The notes beneath the pieces are model-generated. The model was not told the origin of the DNA. It did not search any database and saw only the letters and a list, made by a program, of their open reading frames with translations. DNA of 64,000 nucleotides from the NCBI GenBank assembly GCA_046342195.1, contig JBKDQE010000035.1, positions 3,687 to 67,686 on the forward strand, written 5' to 3'. How positions within the stretch are numbered: position 1 is the first letter of the stretch; each line of letters begins with the position of its first letter. The stretch is from CANHBY01 sp046342195 (GTDB lineage: Bacteria; Pseudomonadota; Gammaproteobacteria; Burkholderiales; Burkholderiaceae_C). Position numbers and translations under genes: made by a program. Below are positions 1-7,857 of this stretch, one piece after another.

Positions 1-130
1 GACCCTGCAACAAGGGTTGGGCAAAATTCCTGGCGCGCACCAGCGCTTGTTCGCCGGCCGAGGCATCGTCCTGGGCATCCACCCACTGAACAATGGTGGA
101 AGAAAACGAATTTGAGTGAGTGGTTTTCAT
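1..130 (-). CDS. N-terminal fragment of an unidentified protein, cut by the window edge
   Basis: A minus-strand frame opens with ATG at 130 and runs 43 codons to the window edge without a stop. It begins MKTTHSNSFSSTIVQWVDAQ and continues with an Ala/Glu/Arg-rich helix ending ..FAQPLLQG. This style resembles the N-terminus of betaproteobacterial RelA/SpoT (p)ppGpp synthetases, but no diagnostic motif is in the window, so the product is not assigned. It lies 36 bp downstream of the alpha/beta hydrolase gene on the same strand and could be co-transcribed with it. Confidence 0.45.
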   Translation of the reverse strand, partial: MKTTHSNSFSSTIVQWVDAQDDASAGEQALVRARNFAQPLLQG

Positions 131-166
131 GCAAATTGAGCGCGGATGGCCTTCAACTCAAAAAAA

Positions 167-1042
167 TCAAGCCATCAAGAAAGATTGAACAACCGCCACT
201 TGCTCATCCTGAACAAGGGTGGGGGCGTGACCCACCCCATCTATGTCATACCGTTGCGCCCGGGGGCCACGCTGAGTCATGGCCTGGGCCGTGGCAGACG
301 TGAGAAGGTCTGACTCGGCCCCATGCAAAACCAGGGTTGGACACCGTATGGCATCATAGGCCTTCCAGAGGAAAGCATTATTGGCGGCGGCACTTTCGGG
401 GTTCACCCCTCGAAACACTTCGCCAATGCGTGGGTCATAGTGCAACTTGAACCCGGCTCCCTCGGGCCGCAACATGGGCCTGGACAGTGCAGCCCATTGT
501 TCGTCAGTATGCGGGCCAAAACCGGGTGACACCCTGCGTAAATCATCAAATGCCGCTTGTTCATTGTCCCAATACAAAGGAGCGCCCACATAGGCCCCAA
601 TGCGCTGAAGTGCTGCCAAAGGCAATTCAGGCCCTACATCATTAAGCACCAGCCGCTCAATCGGGGTTTGTGGCAACGCTGCTAAAAGCAAAGCAATCAA
701 CCCACCCATCGATGTGCCCACCACATGAAGAAGCTCTGCGTTCAGTCGAGCCAGCAAGGTCACGACGTCAGTCCCATAAGCCGGCACCTGATACCCGGCA
801 GGATCCAACAAATCATCAGAATAACCTCGCCCAAGCATATCAGGGCAAACCACCCGGTATCGATTGCAAAGCGATCGTGCCAGAGTATCAAAATCACGAC
901 CCTGTCGGGTCAAACCGTGGAGGCACAGCAACACTCGCGGGTTGCCCGGGTCACCCCACTCCCAATAAGCCAGTTTCAGCAATTGCCCGGGTCGCAGACA
1001 CTGCACATGGCTCAATCGAGGCTGAATTGTCACAACATTCAT
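167..1042 (-). CDS. alpha/beta hydrolase fold protein
   Basis: A 291-residue serine hydrolase of the alpha/beta fold. The oxyanion-hole LHG motif is near residue 42, the nucleophile elbow GTSMGG puts Ser at about 111, an acidic residue follows in HGAESDLL, and the catalytic His is in VGHAP near the C-terminus. The substrate cannot be read from sequence; esterase or C-C hydrolase activity is possible. I chose ATG 1042 (MNVVTIQ), preceded by an AGGGAC-like ribosome site. In-frame starts at 1087 and 1111 would add residues that do not look like the fold. It is divergent from bdhA, with only 80 bp between the starts, so the two promoters must be close together. Confidence 0.85.
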   Translation of the reverse strand: MNVVTIQPRLSHVQCLRPGQLLKLAYWEWGDPGNPRVLLCLHGLTRQGRDFDTLARSLCNRYRVVCPDMLGRGYSDDLLDPAGYQVPAYGTDVVTLLARLNAELLHVVGTSMGGLIALLLAALPQTPIERLVLNDVGPELPLAALQRIGAYVGAPLYWDNEQAAFDDLRRVSPGFGPHTDEQWAALSRPMLRPEGAGFKLHYDPRIGEVFRGVNPESAAANNAFLWKAYDAIRCPTLVLHGAESDLLTSATAQAMTQRGPRAQRYDIDGVGHAPTLVQDEQVAVVQSFLMA

Positions 1043-1122
1043 GAGAAAGTCCCTGTCCTTGGCTAAAGTATCGATTCGCGAAGTCATCCTACATTGATGT
1101 GAAGGAACCACAAGGAATTCTC

Positions 1123-1893
1123 ATGCTTCAAGGAAAAACTGCCCTGGTGACGGGGTCTACCAGCGGTATCGGCCTGGGTATTGCCCACAGCTTGGCGCGT
1201 CAAGGCGTCCATATCATTTTGAATGGTTTTGGTGATTGTGAAGCCGCACAAGCTCAAATCAAATCACTCGGTGTCAAGGTTTCTTATTGCGCGGCTGACA
1301 TGCGTCAACCCCTCGAAATCGCTGACATGATGGCCCACGCCGAAAAGGAGTTTGGCGGGGTGGATGTGCTGGTCAACAATGCCGGCATTCAGTATGTGTC
1401 GCCCGTGGAAACCTTTCCAGCAGACCAATGGGATGCCATCATCGCCATCAACCTCAGTGCTGCGTTTCATACCATTCGCTTGGCTATTCCAGGAATGCGC
1501 AAGAAAAACTGGGGGCGAATCATCAATATTGCCTCGGCCCACGGCCTGGTGGCCTCAGCTCAAAAATCTGCTTATGTTGCGGCCAAGCATGGCATGATCG
1601 GCCTGACCAAAGCCGTTGCGCTCGAAACAGCCACCACAGGCATCACCGTGAATGCCATTTGCCCTGGATGGGTTCTCACCCCCCTTGTGCAAAAGCAACT
1701 CGATGCACGCGCCGCCGCAGAGCATATTGATAACGCCGAAGCCACCAGACGGCTTTTGTCAGAAAAGCAGCCCTCATTAGAGTTTACCACCCCGGAAAAC
1801 CTGGGCGAACTGACAGTTTTTTTATGCTCACAAGCCGGCCAAAACGTGCGTGGGGCAGCTTGGGCGGTTGATGGTGGCTGGACGGCTCAATAG
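1123..1893 (+). CDS. bdhA: 3-hydroxybutyrate dehydrogenase (SDR family)
   Basis: A 256-residue short-chain dehydrogenase/reductase. The Rossmann motif TGSTSGIG is at residues 10-17, NNAG at 85-88, the catalytic Ser in IASAHG at 138, and the YxxxK pair at Tyr151 and Lys155. Overall length, the NNAGIQYVSP segment and the C-terminal VDGGWTAQ ending are typical of NAD-dependent D-3-hydroxybutyrate dehydrogenases, which oxidise 3-hydroxybutyrate to acetoacetate in polyhydroxybutyrate turnover. ATG 1123 has an AAGGA site nearby, and an upstream in-frame ATG at 1099 is less likely. The specific substrate is inferred from family resemblance; the SDR fold is certain. A perfect hairpin follows the gene. 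Confidence 0.88.
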   Translation: MLQGKTALVTGSTSGIGLGIAHSLARQGVHIILNGFGDCEAAQAQIKSLGVKVSYCAADMRQPLEIADMMAHAEKEFGGVDVLVNNAGIQYVSPVETFPADQWDAIIAINLSAAFHTIRLAIPGMRKKNWGRIINIASAHGLVASAQKSAYVAAKHGMIGLTKAVALETATTGITVNAICPGWVLTPLVQKQLDARAAAEHIDNAEATRRLLSEKQPSLEFTTPENLGELTVFLCSQAGQNVRGAAWAVDGGWTAQ

Positions 1894-1932
1894 TCAGCCC
1901 GCCCTCCCTGCATGACAGCCCCCTGAGCTTTA

Positions 1933-1960
1933 CAAGCCCCTCAACCCGATGAGGGGCTTG
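1933..1960 (+). terminator. hairpin downstream of bdhA
   Basis: CAAGCCCCTC at 1933-1942 pairs perfectly with GAGGGGCTTG at 1951-1960 across an 8-nt loop. There is no T-run after it, so it may need Rho or act as an RNA 3' end stabiliser rather than a full intrinsic terminator. Confidence 0.6.
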
Positions 1961-2120
1961 GCACCACGCCATCAAGCTCAAGCCGATTCATGAAATGATC
2001 ATATGGGGAGCAACCCGAGTGCGGAAAAAACTGACATGCGTTTTGGCAGTGTCCTGACTGTGCGCAAGCCTGTCTTGAGGCGACGATATCTTCCATCGCC
2101 CCTTCACACTGGAGCCCCTG

Positions 2121-2327
2121 ATGGAACAGTCGTCACCGATTCTCGCCAACCCATTTGCCCTGATGCTGAACCCCGAAGCAGTGCTCCGTGCCGTAGAAAG
2201 TTCGCATAAACTGAGCAGCCTGCAAAGCCGGGTTTGCCGGCCCTTGGATTCACCAAACCCTCAGTCTGAATTTGACAGTCTGGATGTGCCCCTCACAAAC
2301 TGGCAAGAGCCTGAGGCAACACGCTGA
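2121..2327 (+). CDS. small conserved protein of unknown function
   Basis: A 68-residue protein starting at ATG 2121, with GGAG at 2111-2114 as ribosome site. The core reads NPFALMLNPEAVLRAVE, then a basic segment and VCRPLDSP, followed by an acidic Pro-rich tail. I recall small Burkholderiales proteins with this NPFALM..PEAVL...V(C)RPLD pattern, but know of no function. It has no membrane segment or signal peptide. A longer overlapping frame begins at 2003; its composition is unlike a protein and it lacks a ribosome site, so I prefer this frame. Confidence 0.6.
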   Translation: MEQSSPILANPFALMLNPEAVLRAVESSHKLSSLQSRVCRPLDSPNPQSEFDSLDVPLTNWQEPEATR

Positions 2328-2381
2328 TCAAGGCCTTGGGCGTGCTTAACAAGCCAGCCCTGACCCATGCAATCAGGTTGT

Positions 2382-2412
2382 TATTCCCGCGCAAGCGCGA
2401 ATCCATAGGGCA
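2382..2412. repeat. REP-like palindromic element
   Basis: TATTCCCGCGCAAGCGCGAA followed by TCCATAGGGC resembles the common betaproteobacterial extragenic palindrome TCATTCCCGCGnAnGCGGGAATCC, with one arm changed. A partial copy lies at 59274. It is followed by a sharp change to AT-rich sequence. The 2328-2646 gap (319 bp) holds this element and, from about 2510, AT-rich sequence without a clear gene. A TAAAAT hexamer near 2619 is the best -10 candidate for the next gene. Confidence 0.5.
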
Positions 2413-2646
2413 CCAGCCAGCGCCAGGCCTTGGCTGGGTTCCACCACTGACGCGCGCAATAACGAGGTGGCGAAATGGATGCTGCCACGCCCTGGCCGAG
2501 CTGCCTTGAAATTTTCTCAAATCAACAGGATATTCTTTTTGCCGAAAATATAAAAACATCTCATATCCATATGTGAATAACTCACTTTGCATCTCGCTGT
2601 TATTTTATAGACTGAGTGAACTAAAATTCGTTCATAAAGTTAAATT

Positions 2647-3156
2647 ATGGTAGCAAGCCTGATCGCAAGCAAAAGCATTAAAAACAAAAATAATAATTTA
2701 AGCCATGAAAATATTAACAACCCCTGGGTTAATCTTGGCGCTTATGGTAGGGTTGAGCTGATAAAAAATAAAGAAAGCTTTTTTATCAGAACTCGAACTT
2801 TATTCTATAAAGTTCCAACAGAAATAAATCAACAGGAAATAGAATCCTGGACATTAAAAGCCGTTAAAAATGACTGGATAAAAACACCACTGTACCCTGC
2901 AAAAATCCCAAATACAAGTCACACAGAAAAAATCAATTCTTCAAATCAACATCTTTACCATCAAGGTAAATTTGATTGGATAAACATTGAAAAGGGGCGC
3001 CTAAAGATAGGAAAAAACGATAAAGGTGAAATTATTGCAAAAACAAGAAAAAAATCATATATTGTACCAAAAAATATTTCATCATCACCAAGCAAAGTAA
3101 AAACATGGCTGACTTCAAAAAAAATAGAAAGCCATGAACTATACCCAAAAAAATAA
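2647..3156 (+). CDS. 5' part of an unrecognised triple-repeat protein (repeats 1 and 2)
   Basis: A 169-residue frame, very Lys/Asn rich and much more AT-rich than its surroundings. Residues about 26-84 and 108-167 are two diverged copies of one unit. In the first, RVELIK is followed by IRTRTLFYKVP, then a helix with ESW and a closing PLYP. In the second, GRLKIG is followed by IAKTRKKSYIVP, then KTW and ELYP. The frame stops at TAA 3154-3156 directly after an A7 run. The -1 frame is open from there into the next feature, which carries the third copy. The two parts therefore probably form one gene. The start ATG 2647 lacks a clear ribosome site. No signal peptide or known domain is seen, and the function is unknown. 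Confidence 0.65.
   Translation: MVASLIASKSIKNKNNNLSHENINNPWVNLGAYGRVELIKNKESFFIRTRTLFYKVPTEINQQEIESWTLKAVKNDWIKTPLYPAKIPNTSHTEKINSSNQHLYHQGKFDWINIEKGRLKIGKNDKGEIIAKTRKKSYIVPKNISSSPSKVKTWLTSKKIESHELYPKK
3147..3156 (+). other. A7 slippery run and stop: candidate -1 frameshift site
   Basis: The zero frame reads CCA AAA AAA TAA. The heptamer A AAA AAA fits the X XXY YYZ form of -1 slippage sites, and seven A residues can also cause transcriptional slippage. In the -1 frame the codons continue AAA AAA ATA ATA CCA, giving ..YPKKIIPETDVSK.. with no stop until 5111. A simple one-base indel, or a homopolymer sequencing error, would look the same. Confidence 0.55.
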
Positions 3157-3236
3157 TACCAGAAACAGACGTATCAAAAATATTCATTGGCCGTCAAAAT
3201 GGTTATGGGTCATCAGCATCAAGCGATTTCAAACCT

Positions 3237-5111
3237 TTGACCAGTGAGCGATGGCTGGATACAAAATTGGGTCAAGTGAGTCTGGGCACAAGCGAGTCTT
3301 CGCCCAAAAGGCTTATGATCAAAACCAGGGGAGAGGGTTACTACTACGTTCCAAATGAATATTCCAAAAGTCGGGTTGCCATCAAAGAATGGGTTGAAAA
3401 TGCTGTCAATGAGGGCTCCATCACGACATCTTTATACTCCTACCCAACACAAACCAAGCCTTTAAATATAAACCAAGAAGTCGGCAAAGATATTGCTTTT
3501 TATTACAATACAATTAAAAATATTGTCGACGATGAATATAATCATTCCCTGACAAGCACAGAACGGCCGCCAAAAGGTAACACCGGAGACGTTACCTTGC
3601 GTGTTCAACCTTGGCGTGGCAAGCCCATTTGGAATTTATTTGACCCAAAAGAACAACTGATTGAGTGTAAACTCATCAGCACTGCAGGCCGTCCAGGCTG
3701 TGATTTTAAAACAAAGTGGGTTATCAGCGAAGAATTTAAAGGCCTTCAAGAAATTTTAAATGTAATAAATGCAAAAATTGAATTTGAATCTTCAGGCGCG
3801 CTCCGTTTTGTGAATGGTCAAATCATCGGTCAAGGTGCAGCAGCCATTAAACTGAACATCAGTCACCCTCAACCTGAATCGCTGATACGCTTGGTGGTCG
3901 GCCTTGAGTTTCCTCAATTTTCGGCCCCCATGATGCCCATTATTCAACGGGTTTTGCCAAATTTGGCCTCGCTTTATCAGTTATTAACAAAACCACCACA
4001 AGATCGCTCTGAATTTGTTCGAAAATTTGACGACATAGCAGGTCAAATACTGATTCCAATCACCATGCTTGGTGGGCAAATTTCCTTGGTTTATCCGGCA
4101 AATAATGCCATCAAGAAAGCTTTATCAACCAGCTCATCAATCTCTGCAGCCAGCGGTTTTGAGTTTTTGGCTGCCCTCCTCAAGGCGGCGGAAGGCAGCT
4201 TGTCTGTCCTTGAAAAAGCCACAGGATTCAACATTCGCATCGGCTATACGCAAACCCTGCGAGACCCTCTTGTCAAATCAAGTTCTGGTCATTTTGTGGC
4301 AGACAATTCTCGTCATGTTTTACTGGTTGGAAAAAATACCGACGGGAAAATCATCACGGCACAACGCATCGAGTTTGCACGAAACTTGTTTGGAGATCGA
4401 TTTTTAGATCCAACTCTTTCAGAGTATGCAACAGCCCTTTTTGAGCGCGGGTTCAATGCTTTTCAAGTCTCGACACTCATTCCCTTGCGCTCAGCCAGGC
4501 TTGCAACAGAAAAATTTGCATCTGACCCAGAAAAAGCTTTCCTTTCTCCGCCCCCGTTTGCACCCCAACGCCTCAAATATGACAAAGTCATGCAAATTGC
4601 TGATCAGGCAGCGCAGGCCATTATTGATATTCGAAGTCGCCTCCCTGCAAATACCTTGAGAGAGGTGCCCCGCATTTTGAACAGCTATGATGAATCAGTT
4701 CTGGCCCTACAAAAATCTCTCCACATCATTCGCAGTTACGGCAGCAAAAATCAACGCACGCCACTGGAAAAACGATTTTTGTTCAACTTGGCCAATCCTT
4801 ATGGCATTGACTGGGGCATACCAGAAGTACGTCAGCTCAATCAAAAAAATTACAATATCATGAAACCTGATCAGGAATTAACTGAAAAAATAATTTCCAA
4901 TAATACCCCAAAATACCACATTGATGGGGGCTTTGATGATCGGCCTGAAATAATTACAAAAAACCACGACCAGAGTAGAAAAAAGTTTGTTTTCTCAATT
5001 TGGAATGATGCTTTTAATCACAAAAACAAAGAACAAAGGAGGCATATCGGCCTAGTCAACCCAGAAAACCAAATAGGTCTGAAAAAATCTTTAGATCGGT
5101 TTCTACGCTGA
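3237..5111 (+). CDS. 3' part of the triple-repeat protein (repeat 3 and C-terminal region)
   Basis: If translated on its own from TTG 3237, this gives 624 residues. The same frame is open upstream to 3153, so with a -1 shift at the A7 run it joins the preceding frame in an 821-residue protein. Residues 6-70 are the third copy of the repeat (GQVSLG, IKTRGEGYYYVP, KEW, SLYSYP). The rest, about 70-624, matches no family I know. It has a moderately hydrophobic stretch around 285-320, a GFNIRIGYTQTL segment, and a C-terminal motif NPYGIDWGIP shared in form with the 464-residue protein at 48009. No signal peptide or catalytic motif is visible. Base composition is closer to the genome average in the middle than in the first 600 bp of the locus. 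Confidence 0.7.
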   Translation: MTSERWLDTKLGQVSLGTSESSPKRLMIKTRGEGYYYVPNEYSKSRVAIKEWVENAVNEGSITTSLYSYPTQTKPLNINQEVGKDIAFYYNTIKNIVDDEYNHSLTSTERPPKGNTGDVTLRVQPWRGKPIWNLFDPKEQLIECKLISTAGRPGCDFKTKWVISEEFKGLQEILNVINAKIEFESSGALRFVNGQIIGQGAAAIKLNISHPQPESLIRLVVGLEFPQFSAPMMPIIQRVLPNLASLYQLLTKPPQDRSEFVRKFDDIAGQILIPITMLGGQISLVYPANNAIKKALSTSSSISAASGFEFLAALLKAAEGSLSVLEKATGFNIRIGYTQTLRDPLVKSSSGHFVADNSRHVLLVGKNTDGKIITAQRIEFARNLFGDRFLDPTLSEYATALFERGFNAFQVSTLIPLRSARLATEKFASDPEKAFLSPPPFAPQRLKYDKVMQIADQAAQAIIDIRSRLPANTLREVPRILNSYDESVLALQKSLHIIRSYGSKNQRTPLEKRFLFNLANPYGIDWGIPEVRQLNQKNYNIMKPDQELTEKIISNNTPKYHIDGGFDDRPEIITKNHDQSRKKFVFSIWNDAFNHKNKEQRRHIGLVNPENQIGLKKSLDRFLR

Positions 5112-5215
5112 AATTTTCAGGCCCGAAAAATTTTAATTGTTGAATCCATGGAACCTCTGCACCAGGTGGCCAGTTGAAGAAAAATCAATCAACAACCGTA
5201 CCACCTTATTCCAAT

Positions 5216-5707
5216 TTATACAGGTTTGAGAGGTTTGTCAGGCCCGATAATATAGGCATTTTGACGCCAGGCTTCAAAAACAGCCACCGCCACGGCATTA
5301 CTGAGGTTGAGGCTGCGCTGCCCTTCGCGCATCGGAAGCCGGAGGCGCTGGCCGGGGGCAAAAGAATCTCGCAGCGCGCTTGGCAGCCCCGCTGTTTCTG
5401 AGCCAAACACCAAATAATCACCAAGTTGCCAGGACACTTCCGAAAAAAGACGGCTGCCCCGCGTTGTGAAAGCAAAAATTCGATCTGGTTGCGGGGCGGT
5501 ATTTTCAAGAAATGCTTGCCAACTGGGGTGTCGTTGTACAGAAGCACACTCGTGATAATCCAGCCCTGCACGTCGTAACAAGCGGTCTTCCATCTCAAAC
5601 CCAAGGGGTTCAATCAAGTGAAGATGACAACCTGTGTTGGCCGCCAAGCGAATCACGTTGCCTGTATTCGGAGGTATTTCCGGATGAACCAAAATAATAT
5701 TGAACAT
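5216..5707 (-). CDS. trmL: tRNA (cytidine(34)-2'-O)-methyltransferase
   Basis: A 163-residue SPOUT-class methyltransferase. The N-terminus MFNIILVHPEIPPNTGN, the middle segment FTTRGSRLF and the knot motifs LVFGSETAGLP and RSLNLSNAVAVAVFE are the TrmL/YibK signature. TrmL methylates the 2'-O of the wobble C or cmnm5U in tRNA-Leu isoacceptors using S-adenosylmethionine, as a dimer. I chose ATG 5707; an earlier start would add a tail not seen in the family. It lies just downstream of comF on the same strand, 50 bp apart, and probably shares its transcript. Confidence 0.92.
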   Translation of the reverse strand: MFNIILVHPEIPPNTGNVIRLAANTGCHLHLIEPLGFEMEDRLLRRAGLDYHECASVQRHPSWQAFLENTAPQPDRIFAFTTRGSRLFSEVSWQLGDYLVFGSETAGLPSALRDSFAPGQRLRLPMREGQRSLNLSNAVAVAVFEAWRQNAYIIGPDKPLKPV

Positions 5708-5757
5708 AGAATAAGAGTTGATTGACAGCATCAAATGCCCAAGGTGCATTTTGAGGT

Positions 5758-6516
5758 TCAAAGCGACACTGAATGAGGGGGCGGCGTGCGTGCAAATATC
5801 CAAACCCCGACAGAGGCCGCCCCTGCTTCCTTGAGAAGCCTGGCCAAAATATTCATGGTTGCGCCTGTGGTCATCACATCATCTACGAGTATCACGTGTT
5901 GGCCCTCAAGAAATTCTCTGGCCTTGGCTGCCAACGCAAAAACCCCCTTGAGATTACTCGCTCTGCCGTGTAGCGGCAAAGACATTTGTTCTGGCGTGTC
6001 ACGCGTTTTCAGCAAAAAATCTGAACGGCTTGGCCAGTCAAGTCTTTGCGCGAGCCGCCTGGCGAGCTCCCACGATTGATTAAAACCACGTTGACGAATG
6101 CGGGCCTTCCCAAGAGGCACGGGCAAAATCAGGCTTGATGAAGAGCCGTTCAATGGCGGCCCGTTTTTTAACATCAGATCGACAAAGCTGTCCACCAGAT
6201 CCAGGCCCTCGTGAAATTTGAATTGAGTGATCAGCCTGGCCCAAGGAAAAGCATAATCCACGGCAGCACGGCCTGCGTCGAAGAAAGGCGGATCACGCAG
6301 GCAAGTGCCGCAAATGAGGGCATCGCTGGCGCAGCCAATCGCGCATCGAGGGCAGCGAGGAACCGGGGGAATAAAACGAAAAATGCAGTCTTCACAGATT
6401 CGTGAGCCATCCAGCTGGCCGCAGCCAGCGCATAAGCCGGGCAAATGGGCCAAGCACTTGGTTTTGACGCTTCTCAGGGCATTGACAAAATAACGGCTCA
6501 TATTAGCTTCAGACAT
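5758..6516 (-). CDS. comF: ComF family phosphoribosyltransferase-like protein
   Basis: A 252-residue protein. The N-terminal half has Cys pairs typical of the ComF zinc finger (LCAGCG, ICEDC, CPRC, ICGTC). The C-terminal half has the PRTase signature VILVDDVMTTGAT and the ..RGFNQSWELA.. segment. ComF (GntX in enterobacteria) is needed for DNA uptake in naturally competent bacteria, where it acts in the cytoplasm on incoming single-stranded DNA. The start ATG 6516 has AGAGG nine bases upstream; ATG 6501 is an alternative. It is divergent from the BioC-like gene, an arrangement common in proteobacteria. Confidence 0.9.
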   Translation of the reverse strand: MSEANMSRYFVNALRSVKTKCLAHLPGLCAGCGQLDGSRICEDCIFRFIPPVPRCPRCAIGCASDALICGTCLRDPPFFDAGRAAVDYAFPWARLITQFKFHEGLDLVDSFVDLMLKNGPPLNGSSSSLILPVPLGKARIRQRGFNQSWELARRLAQRLDWPSRSDFLLKTRDTPEQMSLPLHGRASNLKGVFALAAKAREFLEGQHVILVDDVMTTGATMNILARLLKEAGAASVGVWIFARTPPPHSVSL

Positions 6517-6688
6517 TTCTGTGAAACCTCTCGTGGCGAGAGCATCACTTGCCCAGAAAGCCTCTGCGGCGTGGATTTTCTGGCCTTTCTCACCCGCAAC
6601 ACAGCAGAGGCTCCCTTGTACTCACCCTCCGAGCCCACCGCGCTCATTCATGACGGGTTTTCCAGAGGCGCCTGAATATACTGGCAGC

Positions 6689-7609
6689 ATGAACCCCACC
6701 TCCATCGAAATTCGGCCTGAATTCGACGCTTCTGCTGCATCGCTTCTGCTCAGGCGGCTCTCTCGTCATCCGCAGCCTCCTTGGTTGCATACTGAAGTGG
6801 CTTCACGCATGGTGCAGCGACTGCCCCTGATTCGCCTCCAGCCTGGGCATGTGATTCAATGGTGGGCGGGCTTGGGAGCATCCTCTGAATTTCTTGCCAA
6901 GGCTTATCCTCGTGCCCGCCAAACTGAGGTTGAACCCAGCCCCGAGTGGCTGAGCCGCAGCCAAGCCCTGCAGCCGGCGTGGTGGCGCCGCCTCCCGTGG
7001 GTGGGACGTGAGCAGCAGGTTCTTGGGGAAGCCGATCTTCAAACACTGCCCAACGCGCACCTGATTTGGGCCAACATGATGCTTCATTGGGTCGCGGATC
7101 CGGCTTGCCTGATGACCTCTTGGCACCAGATGCTCGCCACCGATGGCTTTTTGATGTTTTCTTGCCTCGGGCCAGACACCCTGCGCGAGCTTAAAGCTTT
7201 ATATGCCGCAAAGGGTTGGGGGTCTTCGCATCTGCCATTTCTGGACATGCACGACTTGGGCGATATGCTCGTGCACGCCGGTTTCGCCGACCCCGTCATG
7301 GATCAAGAGTGCCTGAGCCTCACCTGGGCCGAGCCCGAAGCCCTGTTGTCAGATCTGCGCGCATGGGGTGCCAACCTTGGCCAGCAGCGCTTCCCAGGGC
7401 TGCGCACCCGAGGTTGGCACCAACAACTGTGTCAGGCCCTGCGGGAACTCCGGCGCCCTGACAATGGCCGAATTTCCATCACCTTTGAACTGGTCTACGG
7501 GCATGCTTTCAAAGCCGCCCCCAAAGCCCCGGTGGCCCCTGAAACCCGCATTTCCGTCAGAGATATGAAAGCCATGGTGCAGCACTCAAGAACCACAAAA
7601 TCATCATGA
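6689..7609 (+). CDS. BioC-like SAM-dependent methyltransferase
   Basis: A 306-residue protein of the malonyl-ACP methyltransferase (BioC) group, which would methylate malonyl-ACP at the start of biotin synthesis. The middle and C-terminal regions fit: LIWANMMLHWVADP, the FLMFSCLGPDTLRELK segment and the F..MHDLGDMLVHAGFADPVMD segment. The SAM-binding motif I, usually LDLGCGTG, reads VIQWWAGLGASSE and is clearly degenerate. Enzyme activity is therefore uncertain. The divergent comF neighbour is the usual context. ATG 6689 starts the conserved protein; an open extension upstream to 6521 overlaps the comF promoter and is not likely to be coding. Confidence 0.75.
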   Translation: MNPTSIEIRPEFDASAASLLLRRLSRHPQPPWLHTEVASRMVQRLPLIRLQPGHVIQWWAGLGASSEFLAKAYPRARQTEVEPSPEWLSRSQALQPAWWRRLPWVGREQQVLGEADLQTLPNAHLIWANMMLHWVADPACLMTSWHQMLATDGFLMFSCLGPDTLRELKALYAAKGWGSSHLPFLDMHDLGDMLVHAGFADPVMDQECLSLTWAEPEALLSDLRAWGANLGQQRFPGLRTRGWHQQLCQALRELRRPDNGRISITFELVYGHAFKAAPKAPVAPETRISVRDMKAMVQHSRTTKSS

Positions 7610-7633
7610 GCCAGCGTCTTTGAAGGCACACCA

Positions 7634-7662
7634 TACATTCACTTGGTAGTGTGAGCTAAAAT
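7634..7662 (+). promoter_or_regulatory. candidate promoter for the cytochrome oxidase genes
   Basis: TACATT at 7634-7639 and TAAAAT at 7657-7662 with a 17-bp spacer lie about 195 bp upstream of coxB. The -10 is good and the -35 is weak. The rest of 7663-7857 is a leader without a recognisable gene. Confidence 0.3.
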
Positions 7663-7857
7663 ACGAAATCTTTTTTCAGGGGCTTTTTCGGCTCGGCAAG
7701 CCAACAAGTTTGCTGGCGGCCGAAAGCGCTCCAGTGTTCACAAGGTTTGACAGCATGGCGCGGCGGCGGTGTATTGGGTTCGTCGCGGTTCTTCTGGGTG
7801 CCAAGCAGTTCGGCCTTGTGAGGCATCCATCGTGAGAACTCGGGTGAGACGAAAGCA

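Noticed and set aside
670..1066. Plus-strand frames inside the alpha/beta hydrolase gene
   Set aside because: Antisense shadows of a clearly coding minus-strand gene with intact catalytic motifs.
2003..2209. 68-codon frame overlapping the small conserved gene
   Set aside because: No ribosome site, Arg/Pro-rich composition without domain character, and it conflicts with the better supported frame at 2121.
2647..5111. Locus 1 as two independent genes
   Set aside because: The downstream frame is open without a stop back to the A7 run, the TTG at 3237 lacks a clear ribosome site, and the repeat pattern continues across the junction, so a single interrupted gene fits better.
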